A DNA stretch of 48,764 nt from an uncultured Planctomycetia bacterium (GTDB lineage Bacteria; Planctomycetota; Phycisphaerae; FEN-1346; JAACEH01): assembly GCA_903929765.1 (NCBI GenBank), contig CAIYVX010000062.1:1-48764 (forward strand), read 5' to 3'. A model generated the notes under the pieces. That model saw only the letters and a program-made list of their open reading frames with translations. It did not search any database and was not told the DNA's origin. Every line of letters begins with the position of its first letter. Within the stretch, counting starts at the first letter, position 1. Below are positions 15,435 through 23,723 of this stretch, piece by piece. The translations under genes and the position numbers were made by a program.

Positions 15435-17053
15435 CCCTTCTTCCTCCCTTTGACCGCCGCCTTGTTGCCCGTTGAAAAAGGCCGTTTCACAGTGGCACGG
15501 GCATCTTGCCCGTGAGTGCCAGGGGCATCCTGCCCCTGGTTTTGCCTTTTTTCAACGGGCTGTTTGCTGGTAAGCGTCCGCCCCGCCGACTTCGCCCGCC
15601 GAGCCTTCTCGATCAGCGCCGTCGACGAAGCCCGGCCCACCAGCGGCGCCAGCACCACCTTGCCCCCGTACCCCGCCACAAACTCGCTCCCCACCACGCC
15701 CTGGCCGCGCCAGTCCTCGCCCTTGACCAGCACGTCCGGTCGCACCGTCCGTATCAATTTATCTGGTGTATCCTCGTCAAATATTACCACATAATCCACC
15801 GCCGCCAGACCCGCCAGCACCCGGGCCCGCTGTTCCGCCGGCACCAGCGGTCGCGGCTCGCCCTTCAGCCGACGCACCGACGCGTCCGAATTCAGCCCCA
15901 CCACCAGCCGATCCCCCTGGCTCCGCGCAAATTCCAAATACTGCACATGCCCGTGGTGCAGCAGGTCGAAGCACCCGTTCGTAAACACCACCCGCGCCCG
16001 GTTCGCCCGGTCCCGGACCACGCTTTCCTCGATCTGTTTCCGCGTCCGAATCTTGCTCGAGGTCGCCATCAGGTCCGTCGCCATCTCCTCCCGCGACACC
16101 GTCTGCACCCCGAACTTCTCCACCTCGATCCCGCCCGCCACGTTCGCCAGAGCCACCGCGTCCTCCAGCCCCGCCCCCGAAGCAATTGCCAGCGACAGCA
16201 CCGAAATGAACATGTCACCCGCTCCCGCGTTGTCGAACACGTTCCGCGGCCGCGTCGGAATCATCCGCCCGCGCTCCCCGCGCCTCGCCACGTACGCCCC
16301 TTCCTTGTCCAGCGTGATCGCCAGGGCCTCCAGCTTCAAATCCCCCATCAGCCGCTCCGCAATCCGCCGCAAGCTCGCCTCGCCCGCAATCTTCAGCCCC
16401 GACGCCTCCTCCGTCTCCACCCGGTTCGGCGTCAACAGCGTCGCCCCGCGATACTTCGCATAATCCGTAAATTTCGTCGGATCAATCAGCACCGGCGCCT
16501 TCCGCCGCCGCGCCGCCCGGATCGCCATCTGGCACAAGCGCGGCGTCACCACGCCCTTCGCATAATCCGATATCAGCAGCACCGCCGACCGCCCCAACGC
16601 CTTCTCCAGCGCCTGCGCCAGCGCCGCCTCAGTCGCCGCATCAATCGCCCGCGTGTCCTCATGGTCGACGCGCAGCACCTGTTGCGGAATCCGCTGCTGC
16701 GCCCGGCCCACGAACCGCGTCTTCACCGTCGTCGGCCGATCGCCCACGCGCCGCACCGCCGCCGTCCCCACCCCGATTTTCTTCAAATGACTCAACACCT
16801 TGGCCCCGTCGCCGTCTCGCCCCACAATCGACACCACCTCTACCGAAGCCCCCAGCGCCGCCAGGTTGTTCGCCACCGCACCCGCGCCGCCCAGACGTTC
16901 TTCCTCGAACGCCACGCGCAGTACCTGGATCGGCGCCTCCTGGCTGATCCGTTCCGCGTCCCCGTGCACATAGCGATCAATCATCAAATCGCCCAGCACC
17001 ACAATGCGCGGCCGTCCCAGCTTTTCGAGAATCTCCCGCAATCGTTCATTCAT
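15431..17053 (-). CDS. hldE: Bifunctional D-heptose-7-phosphate kinase / heptose-1-phosphate adenylyltransferase
   Basis: HldE phosphorylates heptose 7-phosphate at C1 and, after GmhB acts, adenylylates heptose 1-phosphate to ADP-D-glycero-D-manno-heptose. Residues 1-320 are a PfkB/ribokinase-type kinase: V-L-G-D-L-M-I-D-R-Y, G-G-A-G-A-V-A-N-N-L, and the catalytic N-A-G-A-G-D-M-F. Residues 345-480 are a cytidylyltransferase-like domain with F-T-N-G-C-F-D-L-L-H-H-G-H and V-K-G-E-D-W. The family normally ends near 480 residues; here about 55 extra basic residues follow, encoded in part by a family B repeat (15482-15540). MNERLREILEKLG was chosen as start. It is the first gene of the LPS heptose operon. 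The pathway's last enzyme, the HldD epimerase, is not in this window. Confidence 0.95.
   Translation of the reverse strand: MNERLREILEKLGRPRIVVLGDLMIDRYVHGDAERISQEAPIQVLRVAFEEERLGGAGAVANNLAALGASVEVVSIVGRDGDGAKVLSHLKKIGVGTAAVRRVGDRPTTVKTRFVGRAQQRIPQQVLRVDHEDTRAIDAATEAALAQALEKALGRSAVLLISDYAKGVVTPRLCQMAIRAARRRKAPVLIDPTKFTDYAKYRGATLLTPNRVETEEASGLKIAGEASLRRIAERLMGDLKLEALAITLDKEGAYVARRGERGRMIPTRPRNVFDNAGAGDMFISVLSLAIASGAGLEDAVALANVAGGIEVEKFGVQTVSREEMATDLMATSSKIRTRKQIEESVVRDRANRARVVFTNGCFDLLHHGHVQYLEFARSQGDRLVVGLNSDASVRRLKGEPRPLVPAEQRARVLAGLAAVDYVVIFDEDTPDKLIRTVRPDVLVKGEDWRGQGVVGSEFVAGYGGKVVLAPLVGRASSTALIEKARRAKSAGRTLTSKQPVEKRQNQGQDAPGTHGQDARATVKRPFSTGNKAAVKGRKKG
15467..15560 (+). repeat. Family B element with flanking 16-nt inverted repeats in the hldE tail
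   Basis: The family B core lies at 15482-15540. GCCCGTTGAAAAAGGC (15467-15482) and GCCTTTTTTCAACGGGC (15544-15560) flank it as nearly exact inverted repeats, so the whole element can form one long hairpin. It is translated in frame as the hldE C-terminal tail (G-T-H-G-Q-D-A-R-A-T-V). Confidence 0.85.
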
Positions 17054-17109
17054 GAAGGCCAACCTCCGAGCCTCAACGGGCAATTCCACCATCTTACCAC
17101 ACCCGGCAT

Positions 17110-17138
17110 ATAATACCGGGCCGCCCAAACCCCCACAA
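17110..17138 (-). promoter_or_regulatory. Candidate promoter of the hldE-gmhA-gmhB-waaF operon
   Basis: On the - strand TTGTGG (17133-17138) is followed after 17 nt by TATTAT (17110-17115). That would give a leader of about 50 nt before the hldE ATG. The -35 is only a partial match to the sigma-70 consensus, but the same -35 hexamer and spacing precede the HTH gene at 39.8 kb. Confidence 0.45.
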
Positions 17139-17157
17139 CCGAATTTCGCCGAGACTT

Positions 17158-17434
17158 TGGGTGGCATGGCGGCCGCTGTTTGCCGCCATGTTCAGGGGCC
17201 TGTCGTCTTGAATGAGAATTCTGTTGCTGTTGCTTTTGTTGTTCTTCGTCCCGGCTGCCTCACGCCCATCCATTATCGCCCCCGACCAGCCGCAAAGCGG
17301 CGAAAGTATTTAGCCGGCGGCGTAAGCCGCCGGTCCTGACAAATATCAATTCTTCTTCTTTTTCTTCTTCTGCTGTTGCTGTTGTTTCTTCGCTGTTGCC
17401 GTTAATTTTTAATTTTTCATTTTTAATTTTGAAT
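17158..17434. repeat. Divergent intergenic repeat block (families M, E, AT-rich)
   Basis: The divergent gap between hldE and argB contains a family M copy at 17158-17200. A family E copy at 17281-17340 has two adjacent hairpins, GCCGC-AAA-GCGGC and CCGGCGGCG-TAAG-CCGCCGG. An AT-rich tract lies at 17399-17434. No gene is seen. Confidence 0.75.
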
Positions 17435-17505
17435 TCGAACTTCCCCAGCATCGCCCGCAATTTTTCTTTTGTATTCCCCGCCGAAAAAGGTAACTTTTAC
17501 CGTTT

Positions 17506-18381
17506 ATGGAACCTGCCACCGAAAAAGCCGCCACGCTGATCGAAGCCCTGAGTTACATTCAGCGCTTCCGCGACAAGGTCGTCGTCGTCAAAATGGGCGG
17601 CAGCTTCTTCGACGACGAGGCCTCGCGCCGCAGCGTCCTCACCGACCTCGTCTTCATGTGGGCCGTCGGCATCCACCCTGTCCTCGTCCACGGCGGCGGC
17701 CCCGCCATCAGCCGCGCCATGAAAGACGCCAATCTCCAGCCCAAATGGGCTTCCGGCCTCCGCTTCACCGACGCTGTCACCCTTTCCATCGTCCAGGACG
17801 TCCTGATCAACACCATCAACAAGCAACTCGTCGAAGAGGTCCGCGAACTCGGCGGCCTGGTCGAACCGATTCATCCCCGCAACCGTCCCGTCCTCCGCGC
17901 CATCCAGAAATTCGGCCAGGACGAACAGGGCGAGCCGGTCGATCTTGGCTACGTCGGCGACGTCACCGACGTCGATCTCTGGATTCTCTCGCGCCTGGTC
18001 CAGGAAGATGTCATTCCCGTCATCGCCCCGCTCGGCCTGGGGGCCGACGGCCAGGTTTACAACGTCAATGCCGACACCGCCGCCGCCAAAGTCGCCGTCG
18101 CCATGCACGCCGAAAAGCTCGTCAACATGTCCGACACCCACGGCATTCGCACCCGCGCCAACGATGCCGCCAGCACCGCCGAATCCCTCAACGCCGCCGA
18201 AATCGACCGCCTCGTCGCCGCCGGCCAGATCACCGGCGGCATGATTCCCAAGGTCGAATGTTGCCTCACCGCCGTGCGCGGCGGAGTCAAAAAGAGCCAC
18301 ATCATCGACGGTCGCATCAAGCATTCGCTCCTCCTCGAAATCTACACCGACCAGGGCGTCGGCACCGAAATCGTCGCGTAG
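17506..18381 (+). CDS. argB: Acetylglutamate kinase
   Basis: ArgB phosphorylates N-acetyl-L-glutamate, the second step of arginine biosynthesis, in the cytoplasm. The 291-residue protein is an amino-acid-kinase fold of standard length. It has V-V-V-K-M-G-G-S near residue 25, V-L-V-H-G-G-G-P near residue 62, and the substrate loop G-L-R-F-T-D. Also present are N-V-N-A-D-T-A-A-A near residue 186 and the late G-G-M-I-P-K ATP-binding motif. An N-terminal helix (A-T-L-I-E-A-L-S-Y-I-Q-R-F-R) precedes the fold; in other ArgB proteins such a helix goes with arginine-inhibited hexamers, so feedback control is plausible. AAAGGTAAC lies about 10 nt before the ATG. The other arginine genes are not nearby. 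Confidence 0.95.
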   Translation: MEPATEKAATLIEALSYIQRFRDKVVVVKMGGSFFDDEASRRSVLTDLVFMWAVGIHPVLVHGGGPAISRAMKDANLQPKWASGLRFTDAVTLSIVQDVLINTINKQLVEEVRELGGLVEPIHPRNRPVLRAIQKFGQDEQGEPVDLGYVGDVTDVDLWILSRLVQEDVIPVIAPLGLGADGQVYNVNADTAAAKVAVAMHAEKLVNMSDTHGIRTRANDAASTAESLNAAEIDRLVAAGQITGGMIPKVECCLTAVRGGVKKSHIIDGRIKHSLLLEIYTDQGVGTEIVA

Positions 18382-18394
18382 AGCAGGGGGGGCT

Positions 18395-18714
18395 GTTATG
18401 TAGGGCGGATGCGCTGTTTGCAGCCGCCACAATTAAAGCCGTTTTCCGATTGGTGTTGCTGTTTTTGTTGCTGCCGTCCGCCCTGAAAGGGCGCGTGGTT
18501 CCTAGCCTGGGGTGAAACCCCCGGTAGGCGAACCAATGAAATATGTTTTTCTTTTTCTTCTTTTTTGCTGTTTCACCCCTCTCCCTTGAGGGGAGAGGGT
18601 AGGGTGAGGGTGCACCTGTTGCGCCCAATTCGCTCTGTGCCGCAGTTGTTGTTTCTGTTACTGTTGTTTCTTCTTCACCCCTCTCCCTTGAGGGGAGAGG
18701 GTAGGGTGAGGGTG
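18395..18714. repeat. Intergenic repeat block (families D, E, A, A)
   Basis: In the 361-bp gap between argB and cysE there are family D at 18395-18455, an E-like element with two hairpins at 18471-18538, and family A at 18573-18612 and 18675-18714. The last two are near-identical 40-bp copies. No gene is seen. Confidence 0.8.
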
Positions 18715-18742
18715 TTGCTGTTTTTGTGAGGAATTTTTATTT

Positions 18743-19771
18743 ATGGCCACTCGAAAAAAAAATCCTAAATCTTCCGCCTCCCAACCGGAGGCCGTCGTCT
18801 GCTCCGCCCGCGAACTTTCTCTCACCCCCGACCAGCTCGCCGCCCTGTCCCAGCGTCAGGAACGCTACAGCGCCCTGCCCGAAATCGTCCGCGCCATCGT
18901 CGCCTCCTGCGACTCCCTCCCCGAAATCAACCATCTCGACGGCACCTCCCTGCCCGAAACCGAGATCGTCGTCCGCATCGTCGCCGTCACCCAGGAAATC
19001 TTCTTCCCCGGCTACTACGGCGACAAATCCTGCGCCGCCGACAATCTCGCCTACCATGTCGGCGACCGACTCCACGAGCTTTATCTCATGCTCGCCGAAC
19101 AGATTTACCGCTCCGTCCGCCACGATTGCCGCCGCTCCGGGCCCGAGTGCCGCCATTGCCGCGGCCTGGCCGAGGTCAACGCCCAGGACGTCCTCCGCCG
19201 CATCCCCGAAATCCGCCGCCTTCTCACCCTCGACGTCAAGGCCGCCTTTGACGGCGACCCGGCCGCGCGCGGCTACCACGAAATCATCCTCTCTTACCCC
19301 GGCCTCCTCGCCGTCTCCGTCTACCGCCTCGCCCACGAACTCTGGGTTCTTGGCATCCCGCTCCTCGCCCGCATGATCGGCGAATACGCCCACACCCGCA
19401 CCGGCATCGACATTCATCCCGGCGCCGCCATCGGCGAATCCTTCTTCATCGACCACGGCACCGGCGTCGTCATCGGCGAAACCACCGTCATCGGCTCGCG
19501 CGTCAAACTCTACCAGGGCGTCACCCTCGGCGCCCTCAGCTTCCCCAAAGACGCCTGCGGCAACCTCATCCGCGGCCAGAAACGCCATCCCACCATCGAG
19601 GACGATGTCACCCTCTACGCTCACGCCACCGTCCTCGGCGGCACCACCGTCGTCGGTCGCGGCAGCACCATCGGCGGCAACGTCTGGCTCACCGATTCCG
19701 TCGAGCCCCACACCTTCGTCTCCGCCGAACGTCCTGCCCTCATCGTCCGCACCAGCAAATCCCGCAAGTAG
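18743..19771 (+). CDS. cysE: Serine O-acetyltransferase
   Basis: CysE transfers acetyl from acetyl-CoA to L-serine to give O-acetylserine for cysteine synthesis. The 342-residue protein has an N-terminal helical domain of about 200 residues with a Cys cluster ([12 protein letters not shown]). A left-handed beta-helix follows with hexapeptide repeats: [21 protein letters not shown] and L-Y-Q-G-V-T-L-G-A. The active-site Asp-His pair in I-D-H-G-T-G is present. The length and extended N-terminus resemble EpsC/plant-like forms rather than the 270-residue enterobacterial enzyme. GTGAGGA lies 10-11 nt before the start. The Cys cluster in the helical domain is unusual and could bind metal. Confidence 0.9.
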   Translation: MATRKKNPKSSASQPEAVVCSARELSLTPDQLAALSQRQERYSALPEIVRAIVASCDSLPEINHLDGTSLPETEIVVRIVAVTQEIFFPGYYGDKSCAADNLAYHVGDRLHELYLMLAEQIYRSVRHDCRRSGPECRHCRGLAEVNAQDVLRRIPEIRRLLTLDVKAAFDGDPAARGYHEIILSYPGLLAVSVYRLAHELWVLGIPLLARMIGEYAHTRTGIDIHPGAAIGESFFIDHGTGVVIGETTVIGSRVKLYQGVTLGALSFPKDACGNLIRGQKRHPTIEDDVTLYAHATVLGGTTVVGRGSTIGGNVWLTDSVEPHTFVSAERPALIVRTSKSRK

Positions 19772-19790
19772 GGGGTCGGGTGTACCGAAA

Positions 19791-19837
19791 TCCGGGTGCC
19801 ACACTTTGAAGGCCCGACAAGTCGGGACCAAAGTGTG
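19791..19837 (+). repeat. Family C palindrome after cysE
   Basis: CCGGGTGCCACACTTTG-AAGGCCCGACAAGTCGGGACC-AAAGTGTG is a nested hairpin just past the cysE stop, in the left-side orientation. It may serve as a transcript end. From 19838 to 19990 I see no gene or clear signal. Confidence 0.75.
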
Positions 19838-19990
19838 TGTTGTGTCCATCATGGATTTCCATCCGCCTCATCCGCCACAATCTGTCTAACCACTTATCCC
19901 ACCTGGACTTACGTCAACTCCACCACCGCTGCCCGTCGCCCTCCCGCCTCGCCATGCCTCCAACCGTTATCTCTTCACCATCTTGCCAAT

Positions 19991-20019
19991 TTGACTTTGG
20001 CCCGTTTCTAACTTATAAT
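19991..20019 (+). promoter_or_regulatory. Sigma-70 promoter
   Basis: TTGACT (19991-19996), a 17-nt spacer, then TATAAT (20014-20019) is the best sigma-70 promoter in the window. It would give a leader of about 145 nt before the lipoprotein gene at 20170. Confidence 0.75.
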
Positions 20020-20032
20020 GTTATAAGGAGTT

Positions 20033-20080
20033 ATGAGAAAACAAAATGTCCATCAAGTCAAATGTAGTGCAGCGGAATGA
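20033..20080 (+). CDS. Possible 15-residue leader peptide
   Basis: Immediately downstream of the promoter, AAGGAG (20025-20030) is followed at short spacing by ATG and a 15-codon frame (M-R-K-Q-N-V-H-Q-V-K-C-S-A-A-E) ending in TGA. It could be a translated leader controlling the lipoprotein gene, or a chance frame. The site lies in an AT-rich stretch close to the GC-skew switch. The spacing between AAGGAG and ATG is only 2 nt, shorter than ideal. Confidence 0.3.
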   Translation: MRKQNVHQVKCSAAE

Positions 20081-20169
20081 GATTTGCACTTGACATTGTC
20101 GGCGGTCGTGCCGCTTCGCCCTCGGGCGTTGCTCCTCGACCGCAGTTTCGCCGTGTTGAGGTATTTGAG

Positions 20170-20523
20170 ATGAAAACCAAATGCGCGATTGCCGCCGCAA
20201 TTGTGGCTCTGGCCTTAGCCCTGCTCTTCCTGTCCGGCTGTGGCCAGCCGAATCAGAAAGCCCAGGCTCTGCCTCCGCCTACGCCCGCCCAGAAAATCAG
20301 TGCCACCCTCTTCGGCCCGAACCCCTTGGCCCTCGGCCAGGAAGATCGCGGCTACTTCGCCACCACGCTGCTCGCCGCCGAAGCGCCGCTCCTGCTCTTC
20401 GAAGACCGCCGCCGCAGCTACGTCCGCACCGAAATCTGGGATAACGAGAACAACTTCGCCCCATTCTCGAGCCAGTACCAGATGTGGCGCCACTCGGTCG
20501 ACGAAGGCCCGGCTCAGCGTTAG
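20170..20523 (+). CDS. Small lipoprotein, unknown function
   Basis: This is a 117-residue protein with a lipoprotein signal: M-K-T-K, an Ala/Leu-rich hydrophobic core, and lipobox L-S-G-C with Cys at about residue 24. The mature part of about 94 residues starts with a Pro-rich linker (A-L-P-P-P-T-P-A-Q-K) and continues as a short mixed region with R-R-R-S-Y-V-R-T-E-I-W-D. No family was recognised. I chose the ATG that starts the signal peptide over one 93 nt upstream that lacks it. It is served by the promoter at 19991-20019 and stands alone, followed by a palindromic repeat. Confidence 0.6.
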   Translation: MKTKCAIAAAIVALALALLFLSGCGQPNQKAQALPPPTPAQKISATLFGPNPLALGQEDRGYFATTLLAAEAPLLLFEDRRRSYVRTEIWDNENNFAPFSSQYQMWRHSVDEGPAQR

Positions 20524-20549
20524 AGCAGTTAACGATTGAATGGTTACTT

Positions 20550-20600
20550 CCAGGGTGCCACACCTTGGCCCCCTGGCTGTTTGGGGGCAAGGTGTGAGGA
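20550..20600 (+). repeat. Family C palindrome (rightmost left-oriented copy)
   Basis: CCAGGGTGCCACACCTTG-GCCCCC-N-GGGGGC-AAGGTGTG. This is the last repeat with the left-side orientation. A short orphan piece GCGCCACTTTGAAGGCCCGGCC lies at about 20680-20702. Confidence 0.7.
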
Positions 20601-20772
20601 TGGCCGGCAAACATTCCCATAGAGTACAACCAATCGTTATATGTTATAGATATCTGCATCTACTCAAAATGAGGAGTCGTGGCGCCACTTTGAAGGCCCG
20701 GCCAAACAGTTCATGTTGGTGTGGCTTTTCCATTCCCGCGGGCGTTATCACAAAAAATTCCCCTTGAAAAAA

Positions 20773-20802
20773 TTGAACGTTTTCTTCTACTGATCGTATA
20801 TT
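20773..20802 (+). promoter_or_regulatory. Candidate promoter for the zinc-ribbon membrane protein
   Basis: TTGAAC (20773-20778), an 18-nt spacer and TATATT (20797-20802) lie in an AT-rich stretch and give a leader of about 37 nt. AGGCGAGG (20833-20840) is the ribosome-binding site. Confidence 0.5.
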
Positions 20803-20845
20803 ATGGTGCGGTTAGTGGCGGGGGAACCCTTTAGGCGAGGTGCGT

Positions 20846-22027
20846 ATGCCGACGATTAAGGCCGGTTGCACGAAATGCGGCAAGGCGTTTGGCGTGCTCG
20901 AACAGCAATTGGGCACGGAGGTGCAATGTCCGCACTGCAAAGCGCGGATGAAGATTCCCAAGCTGAATCGCCCCACGAAGGCCTCCTCCGGTGCGGCGAG
21001 CGCCCTCGACGACGCCGCGGCGCAGCTTGGCCTGCCGGGTAAACCGAAGCCGCCCGGCGACGGGCTGGACGATCTCCTGGCGGCGACGCAGCAGAAACCG
21101 GCCGCCAGACACGAGCAGGTCGAGTCCCGCCCGGCCCACGGCCACACGGCGGGCCACAGCCATCTGGACTCCTCGGAGGATGAGCTTCCGGCGCGGCCCC
21201 CCACCGGATTGATGAAGAACCCAGGCGTGGTCTTTACGTTGGCCGGCGTTCTGCTCCTGATCATCGTGGTGTTCTTCTATGTCATCATGACGAACAAGAA
21301 CGGAGTGTCGGATCAGACCATAGGCGACGGCCAAACGCAAGCCGACGGTCCGATGACGGCCGCCAAGAGCGCGGCTATGGCCGCGGTCCTCAACAAGGTG
21401 GGGCCGGGCGCCAGGGGGCCGGCGCCTACGTCCGAGTCCGCCACGCCGCTGACCATGGACGACTCGGATAAAGGCAAGCCCGATGAGTACTTCGAACTCA
21501 GAAAACAGTTGCCGATGGTCCACTTCGCCATGTTTCAGAATACGACCAACGACTTGGTCGAACGCGCCGCCGCGACGATCAGCGTTTGGGACGGCAAAAA
21601 AATGCTGGTCGAAAAGACCTTTATCTTCCGCGACGTGCAGCCCGGGCAGAAGGTGCCGGCGATTATCGCCTATCCTTACACCGACGCGAAACTGAAATTC
21701 GAGACCAAGTGGCGGCATTGGGCGCCGGGCAAACCGGTCTATAAAATTGCCGCCACCTTCCTGGGCGTCCGTGGGCACGGCGATTCCGGCGGCACCGTGA
21801 CCGTCGAGGTCCGCAATGACAACGAAGTGGCCGCCCCGATGGTCGATGTCACCGTGATTCTGATGGACACTAAATCTCTGCAGCGGTCCGGCTACGTTAC
21901 GGCCACGGTCCGGGATCTCAAGCCACACGAAGGCCGCAATGTCGAGATTCCCTGGGAAGGCTTCGAGTCGGACTCGATCAGCGGCGGGGATGCTTACGCC
22001 CAGATCGGCGGAGCCGAAACCGAGTAA
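20846..22027 (+). CDS. Zinc-ribbon, single-span membrane protein with C-terminal beta domain
   Basis: This is a 393-residue protein of unknown function. Residues 5-35 form a zinc ribbon, C-x2-C ... C-x2-C (A-G-C-T-K-C-G-K-A-F ... V-Q-C-P-H-C-K-A-R-M), of the MJ0042-like type often found at the N-terminus of planctomycete membrane proteins. A charged, His-rich linker follows. One hydrophobic span lies near residues 129-151, then a flexible Ala/Pro region. The last 180 residues are soluble and strand-rich, with F-E-T-K-W-R-H-W-A-P-G-K-P and G-T-V-T-V-E-V-R-N-D-N-E-V-A-A-P, resembling FxLYD/DUF3426-type or CARDB-like beta sandwiches. ATG at 20846 is preferred over GTG 6 nt earlier because of spacing from AGGCGAGG. 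It converges on the GT-C gene with a 7-bp gap. Confidence 0.7.
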   Translation: MPTIKAGCTKCGKAFGVLEQQLGTEVQCPHCKARMKIPKLNRPTKASSGAASALDDAAAQLGLPGKPKPPGDGLDDLLAATQQKPAARHEQVESRPAHGHTAGHSHLDSSEDELPARPPTGLMKNPGVVFTLAGVLLLIIVVFFYVIMTNKNGVSDQTIGDGQTQADGPMTAAKSAAMAAVLNKVGPGARGPAPTSESATPLTMDDSDKGKPDEYFELRKQLPMVHFAMFQNTTNDLVERAAATISVWDGKKMLVEKTFIFRDVQPGQKVPAIIAYPYTDAKLKFETKWRHWAPGKPVYKIAATFLGVRGHGDSGGTVTVEVRNDNEVAAPMVDVTVILMDTKSLQRSGYVTATVRDLKPHEGRNVEIPWEGFESDSISGGDAYAQIGGAETE

Positions 22028-22034
22028 AGGCCGG

Positions 22035-23723
22035 CTACTTCTTCGTGGCCGACACGCACAAGTCGATGAATATCGTCCGGTCGGCGAACGTGACCGGAGC
22101 ACGGAACCACGGTGAGCCGTTGCCCAGCGAGAAGACCGCCCGCCGCTGCCCCGAGCGATCCGGCGGCGGGGTCTGGGAACCCACAGAAGTCGAGACGGCA
22201 AAGTAGGACCGGGCGGGGTCCGGGGCATAAAGAATTTCCCGATGCAGATAATCCAGCGGCGGCGCGCGGTACGGCGCGGGTGGGTAGTCCATGAGGACGG
22301 CCTGGCCGGCGGCCGCGTTTTGGTTGAGCCACCGCCCCGCCTCCAGCCGGACGCTAACCCCGTGACTGCTTTGCCACTGGGCGTAAACGGTCGGCAGGGC
22401 CAGGGCCAGCGCGACGGTCAGCACGCCGGTCACCATCGCCGCCGAAAGTCGCGGCAAAAGCGTCGCCGCCCAGCCGATAACCACGGCCAGCAACGCTATC
22501 ACCGGCAGGGCGAAGCGGACCATCTGCGGATCGCTCGCCCAGCGGCCCAGGCCGAGCGGCATCAGCGCCAGAACCAGAACAATCGGCACGAGCACGAGCG
22601 CCGCCTTGCGGCGATCATGGGAAATCAGCAGGATCGCCCCGGCCACGGCGGCCAGGATGAACGGCAGGCCGAAACCCTCGCGCAGCGGATGAGCGAGGTA
22701 ATCAAGCGGGGCCAGGGCGGAAATCGGCCCGGCGTAAAAGCGGCGAATCTGCTCCATTTCCGCCAGCCGATCGTGCAGGGAAAGCAGCGAATAGGGGTTG
22801 GTCAGGAGAAACGCCGCCGCGGCCACGGCCACGGCCAGAACGGTTCGTCCGAGCCGCGCTTGAGGAACCAGCCAGACGCCCAGCAGAACCACCAGCAGGG
22901 CGGGGGCGGCCGTGGTCGTCATGCCCAGGGCCAGCCCGGCGGCCAGGGCGGCCGCCAGGAGCAGGCGGCGAGACGGCGAGTCGAAATATTTAAATGTCCA
23001 GTAAACCGCCAGCATGGCCGGCAGGAGCGCGGCCGCGTGAGGCTTCAGGACGACGCTCTCGGCCAGGACGGCCGGGGAGAAGGCCACGAGCCCTGCGGCC
23101 AGCGCCGCGGCAGCCGGGCCACCGAGCCGCAGTCCGATCAGGTAAACCACGACGATGGCCGCCGCAACGCAGAGCGCAACGAAGAGCCGCCCGGCGACGT
23201 AAAGCGCCGCCATCTCGGCCGGGTGGCGGACGTAGAAACCGAGGTCGCCCTGGCGGACCAGGCCGGTGGCGGCCGCCGTCTTGAGCCAGACGCCGAGCGG
23301 ATAGAGAAACGCGCCGCCATACTGTCCGATGCCGGGATCGAAGCGGCCCTCGGCCGGTTTCAGACGCGAAAGGGCCGAGAGGGTCATCATCTCGTCCGGG
23401 TTGTCGGAATAGAGCAGGAAGCGGCGGCAGGCGTCGAGGGCTTCGTCGCGCGACCAGCGGGGCGCCGCCGGGCGCTGGCCCTGAAGGACAATAGGCACGT
23501 CCGATTCGGCGGCGGATTTGGCGGCGGCGCGGGCGGAAATTTCCGCGAGCGTCGTTTCATCCACTCCGCCTGGAAAAAGCAACTTGACCCGCTCCGGGCC
23601 GGGTAAGCCCCAGTTGACGCTCAGGCCGACCGCCGCTGCGTAAACGACCATGATGGCCGCCAGCGGAAGAAACCGACCGGCGCGGCTCTGGATTCGCCTG
23701 GGGCTGGAAATGTTGGTGGTCAT
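22035..23723 (-). CDS. Multi-span membrane protein, GT-C (glycosyltransferase 39-like)
   Basis: This 562-residue integral membrane protein resembles the dolichyl-phosphate-mannose/ArnT-like GT-C transferases that use polyprenyl-phosphate sugars on the outer face of the membrane. The N-terminus has a hydrophobic span (residues 18-36). A periplasmic loop of about 130 residues follows, containing R-F-D-P-G-I-G-Q-Y-G-G-A-F-L-Y-P-L-G. About ten more spans run to residue 450, and a short soluble tail completes it. The catalytic acidic pair usual after the first span is not clear; E-R-V-K and D-E-T-T-L-A are possible. Substrate is unknown. The gene is monocistronic and converges on the zinc-ribbon gene. 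Confidence 0.65.
   Translation of the reverse strand: MTTNISSPRRIQSRAGRFLPLAAIMVVYAAAVGLSVNWGLPGPERVKLLFPGGVDETTLAEISARAAAKSAAESDVPIVLQGQRPAAPRWSRDEALDACRRFLLYSDNPDEMMTLSALSRLKPAEGRFDPGIGQYGGAFLYPLGVWLKTAAATGLVRQGDLGFYVRHPAEMAALYVAGRLFVALCVAAAIVVVYLIGLRLGGPAAAALAAGLVAFSPAVLAESVVLKPHAAALLPAMLAVYWTFKYFDSPSRRLLLAAALAAGLALGMTTTAAPALLVVLLGVWLVPQARLGRTVLAVAVAAAAFLLTNPYSLLSLHDRLAEMEQIRRFYAGPISALAPLDYLAHPLREGFGLPFILAAVAGAILLISHDRRKAALVLVPIVLVLALMPLGLGRWASDPQMVRFALPVIALLAVVIGWAATLLPRLSAAMVTGVLTVALALALPTVYAQWQSSHGVSVRLEAGRWLNQNAAAGQAVLMDYPPAPYRAPPLDYLHREILYAPDPARSYFAVSTSVGSQTPPPDRSGQRRAVFSLGNGSPWFRAPVTFADRTIFIDLCVSATKK

Noticed and set aside
22242-23606. 454-residue open frame on the + strand
   Set aside because: It is antisense to the GT-C membrane protein and is Arg/Gly/Gln-rich without any recognisable motif.
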